From contig CBDBEU010000004.1 of assembly GCA_965204565.1 (NCBI GenBank), forward strand, positions 879,685 through 943,684: a stretch of DNA of 64,000 bases, given 5' to 3'. This DNA is from CBDBEU01 sp965204565. Lineage in GTDB: Bacteria > Pseudomonadota > Alphaproteobacteria > Rhizobiales > TMED25. Below the pieces are notes generated by a model. The model had not been told where the DNA came from, did not search any database, and was given only the letters and a program-made list of their open reading frames with translations. Position numbers and translations under genes: made by a program. Numbering within the stretch: position 1 is the first letter of the stretch; every line of letters starts with the position of its first letter. Positions 63,221 to 64,000 of this stretch are shown here, in pieces.

Positions 63221-64000
63221 TTAGACCTTCTCGATCTCAGGCCTGCCAAGCAGACCGTTGGGCCGGAAGATCAGCACCAGAACAAGGATCGAAAACGCTG
63301 CCACATCCTTGTATTCAATGGTGAAATAGGCCGACCAAAAGGTCTCGATCAGACCGATCAGAATACCGCCGAGCATCGCTCCGGGCAGTGATCCGATGCC
63401 GCCCAGAACCGCCGCGGTGAACGCCTTGATGCCTGCAAGAAAGCCGATATAGAAATCGATCACGCCGTAATAGATCACGAACATCACGCCCGCGACCGCA
63501 GCAAGGGCCGCACCGGTCACGAATGTCAGCGAAATGGTGCGGTCGACATTGATGCCCAGCAAGCCGGCCATGATTCGATCCTGCTCACAGGCGCGCTGCG
63601 CCCGTCCCAGCGAGGTTCTGGCGATCAGCATCGAAAACGCGCCCATCAAAACGATGGTGACAAGCACGATGATGATCTGCAGATAACTCAGAATGACGGT
63701 GAAATCACCCCGCTCCATCACTGTGAAGCCTCCCTGCACCACCGGCGGCAAGGGGCGCACGCGCGCACCTTGCAGGAGCTGTACATAGTTCTGCAGGAAG
63801 ATCGACATGCCGATCGCTGATATCAGCGGTGCCAGACGAAACGAACCGCGCAAGGGTCGATATGCGAGGCGCTCGACTGCCCAGCCATAAATCGAGGTGA
63901 ACATCATCGCCACCACCAGCACGATCAACAGCGCCAAGGGGATAAAGGTGATGCCAGCAAGACCAAGCACCAAAAATGAGATGAGCGCGATAAAGGCACC
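63221..64000 (-). CDS. livH: Branched-chain amino-acid ABC transporter permease LivH (5' end outside window)
   Basis: At least 260 codons of the partner permease. ISFLVLGLAGITFIPLALLI, the segment YGWAVERLAYRPLRGSFRLA and GRAQRACEQDRIMAGLLGIN (ATPase-docking loop), and GFLAGIKAFTAAVLGGIGSL then PGAMLGGILIGLIETFW are LivH hallmarks. The frame is open through base 64000, so the start codon lies beyond the window. The likely operon order is livH, livM, livG, livF, small membrane protein. Confidence 0.93.
   Translation of the reverse strand, partial: GAFIALISFLVLGLAGITFIPLALLIVLVVAMMFTSIYGWAVERLAYRPLRGSFRLAPLISAIGMSIFLQNYVQLLQGARVRPLPPVVQGGFTVMERGDFTVILSYLQIIIVLVTIVLMGAFSMLIARTSLGRAQRACEQDRIMAGLLGINVDRTISLTFVTGAALAAVAGVMFVIYYGVIDFYIGFLAGIKAFTAAVLGGIGSLPGAMLGGILIGLIETFWSAYFTIEYKDVAAFSILVLVLIFRPNGLLGRPEIEKV

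Overview
The window reads as a chromosomal segment of an alphaproteobacterium of the order Hyphomicrobiales (Rhizobiales). The signs are gene order and family content: a MerR regulator of the kind usually found after ihfA, a dxs-xseB-deacetylase block with tlyA overlapping dxs, a bolA / J-domain / cobS / cobT block, a TIGR02301 gene after a Nudix gene, a Liv cluster with a small membrane protein, an alphaproteobacterial CheZ and a serC-serA pair with a structured leader. GC is high, apart from AT-rich islands near 2170-2400, 6580-7110 and 25800-25860. The genus cannot be told from this sequence.

The window is a mosaic of intact core genes and strongly decayed accessory DNA. Roughly twenty non-transposon genes are broken by frameshifts, in-frame stops, internal deletions or IS insertion. 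At least eleven IS copies or relics are present (IS5/IS427-like, ISNCY-like, four IS1380 copies, IS21, two long IS5 copies plus a tail fragment, IS3, IS630, IS30), and none has an intact transposase. This is the pattern of recent IS expansion followed by relaxed selection. It fits a lineage that recently changed niche (for example host association), although one window cannot prove that.

Layout: 1-3200: MerR, tRNA-Pro, an amidohydrolase split by an IS5 tail, a PEP-CTERM relic and an IS427-like element. 3269-7375: Gfo/Idh/MocA oxidoreductase, dead ISNCY-like element, xanthine dehydrogenase scrap, and an HlyD adaptor gene split by an AT-rich SRPBCC gene. 7590-14400: gamma-glutamyltransferase, fructosamine-kinase-like gene, IS1380, broken ppk2, threonine-dehydratase-like gene, cheZ. 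14400-20000: symporter relics, unknown ORF, tRNA-Lys and behind it an accessory island with a Sel1 relic, a PD-(D/E)XK nuclease, IS5 and IS3. 20007-25150: parC, MscS channel, Bpt, broken 3-hydroxyisobutyrate dehydrogenase. 25150-28120: BrnTA with a dead toxin, IS630, a 36-bp palindrome, IS30. 28174-31050: serA, serC and leader. 31156-45364: a largely decayed catabolic region (epimerase, aldehyde dehydrogenase, two SMP-30 proteins, cupin, FMN hydroxy-acid oxidase bracketed by large inverted repeats, MFS, two EthD-like genes, DapA-like, luciferase-like, hydrolase) with two IS1380 copies and one IS5. 45368-58950: mostly intact core genes (tlyA relic, dxs, xseB, deacetylase, acyl-CoA dehydrogenase, TsaC, FAD oxidoreductase, lipoprotein, Nudix, TIGR02301, bolA, J-domain protein, cobS, cobT). 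59000-64000: an old-yellow-enzyme gene cut by IS1380, then the livHMGF branched-chain amino-acid transporter running off the window end.

Working units: SerC and SerA perform the first two steps of serine synthesis. CobS and CobT are the chelatase partners of CobN in aerobic cobalamin synthesis. Dxs feeds isoprenoid synthesis. LivHMGF imports branched-chain amino acids or relatives. The most notable items are the orphan BrnA antitoxin beside a doubly mutated BrnT toxin, the tRNA-adjacent nuclease, the inverted repeat pair, and repeated short tandem duplications inside dead transposases. I found no clear new multi-gene system.
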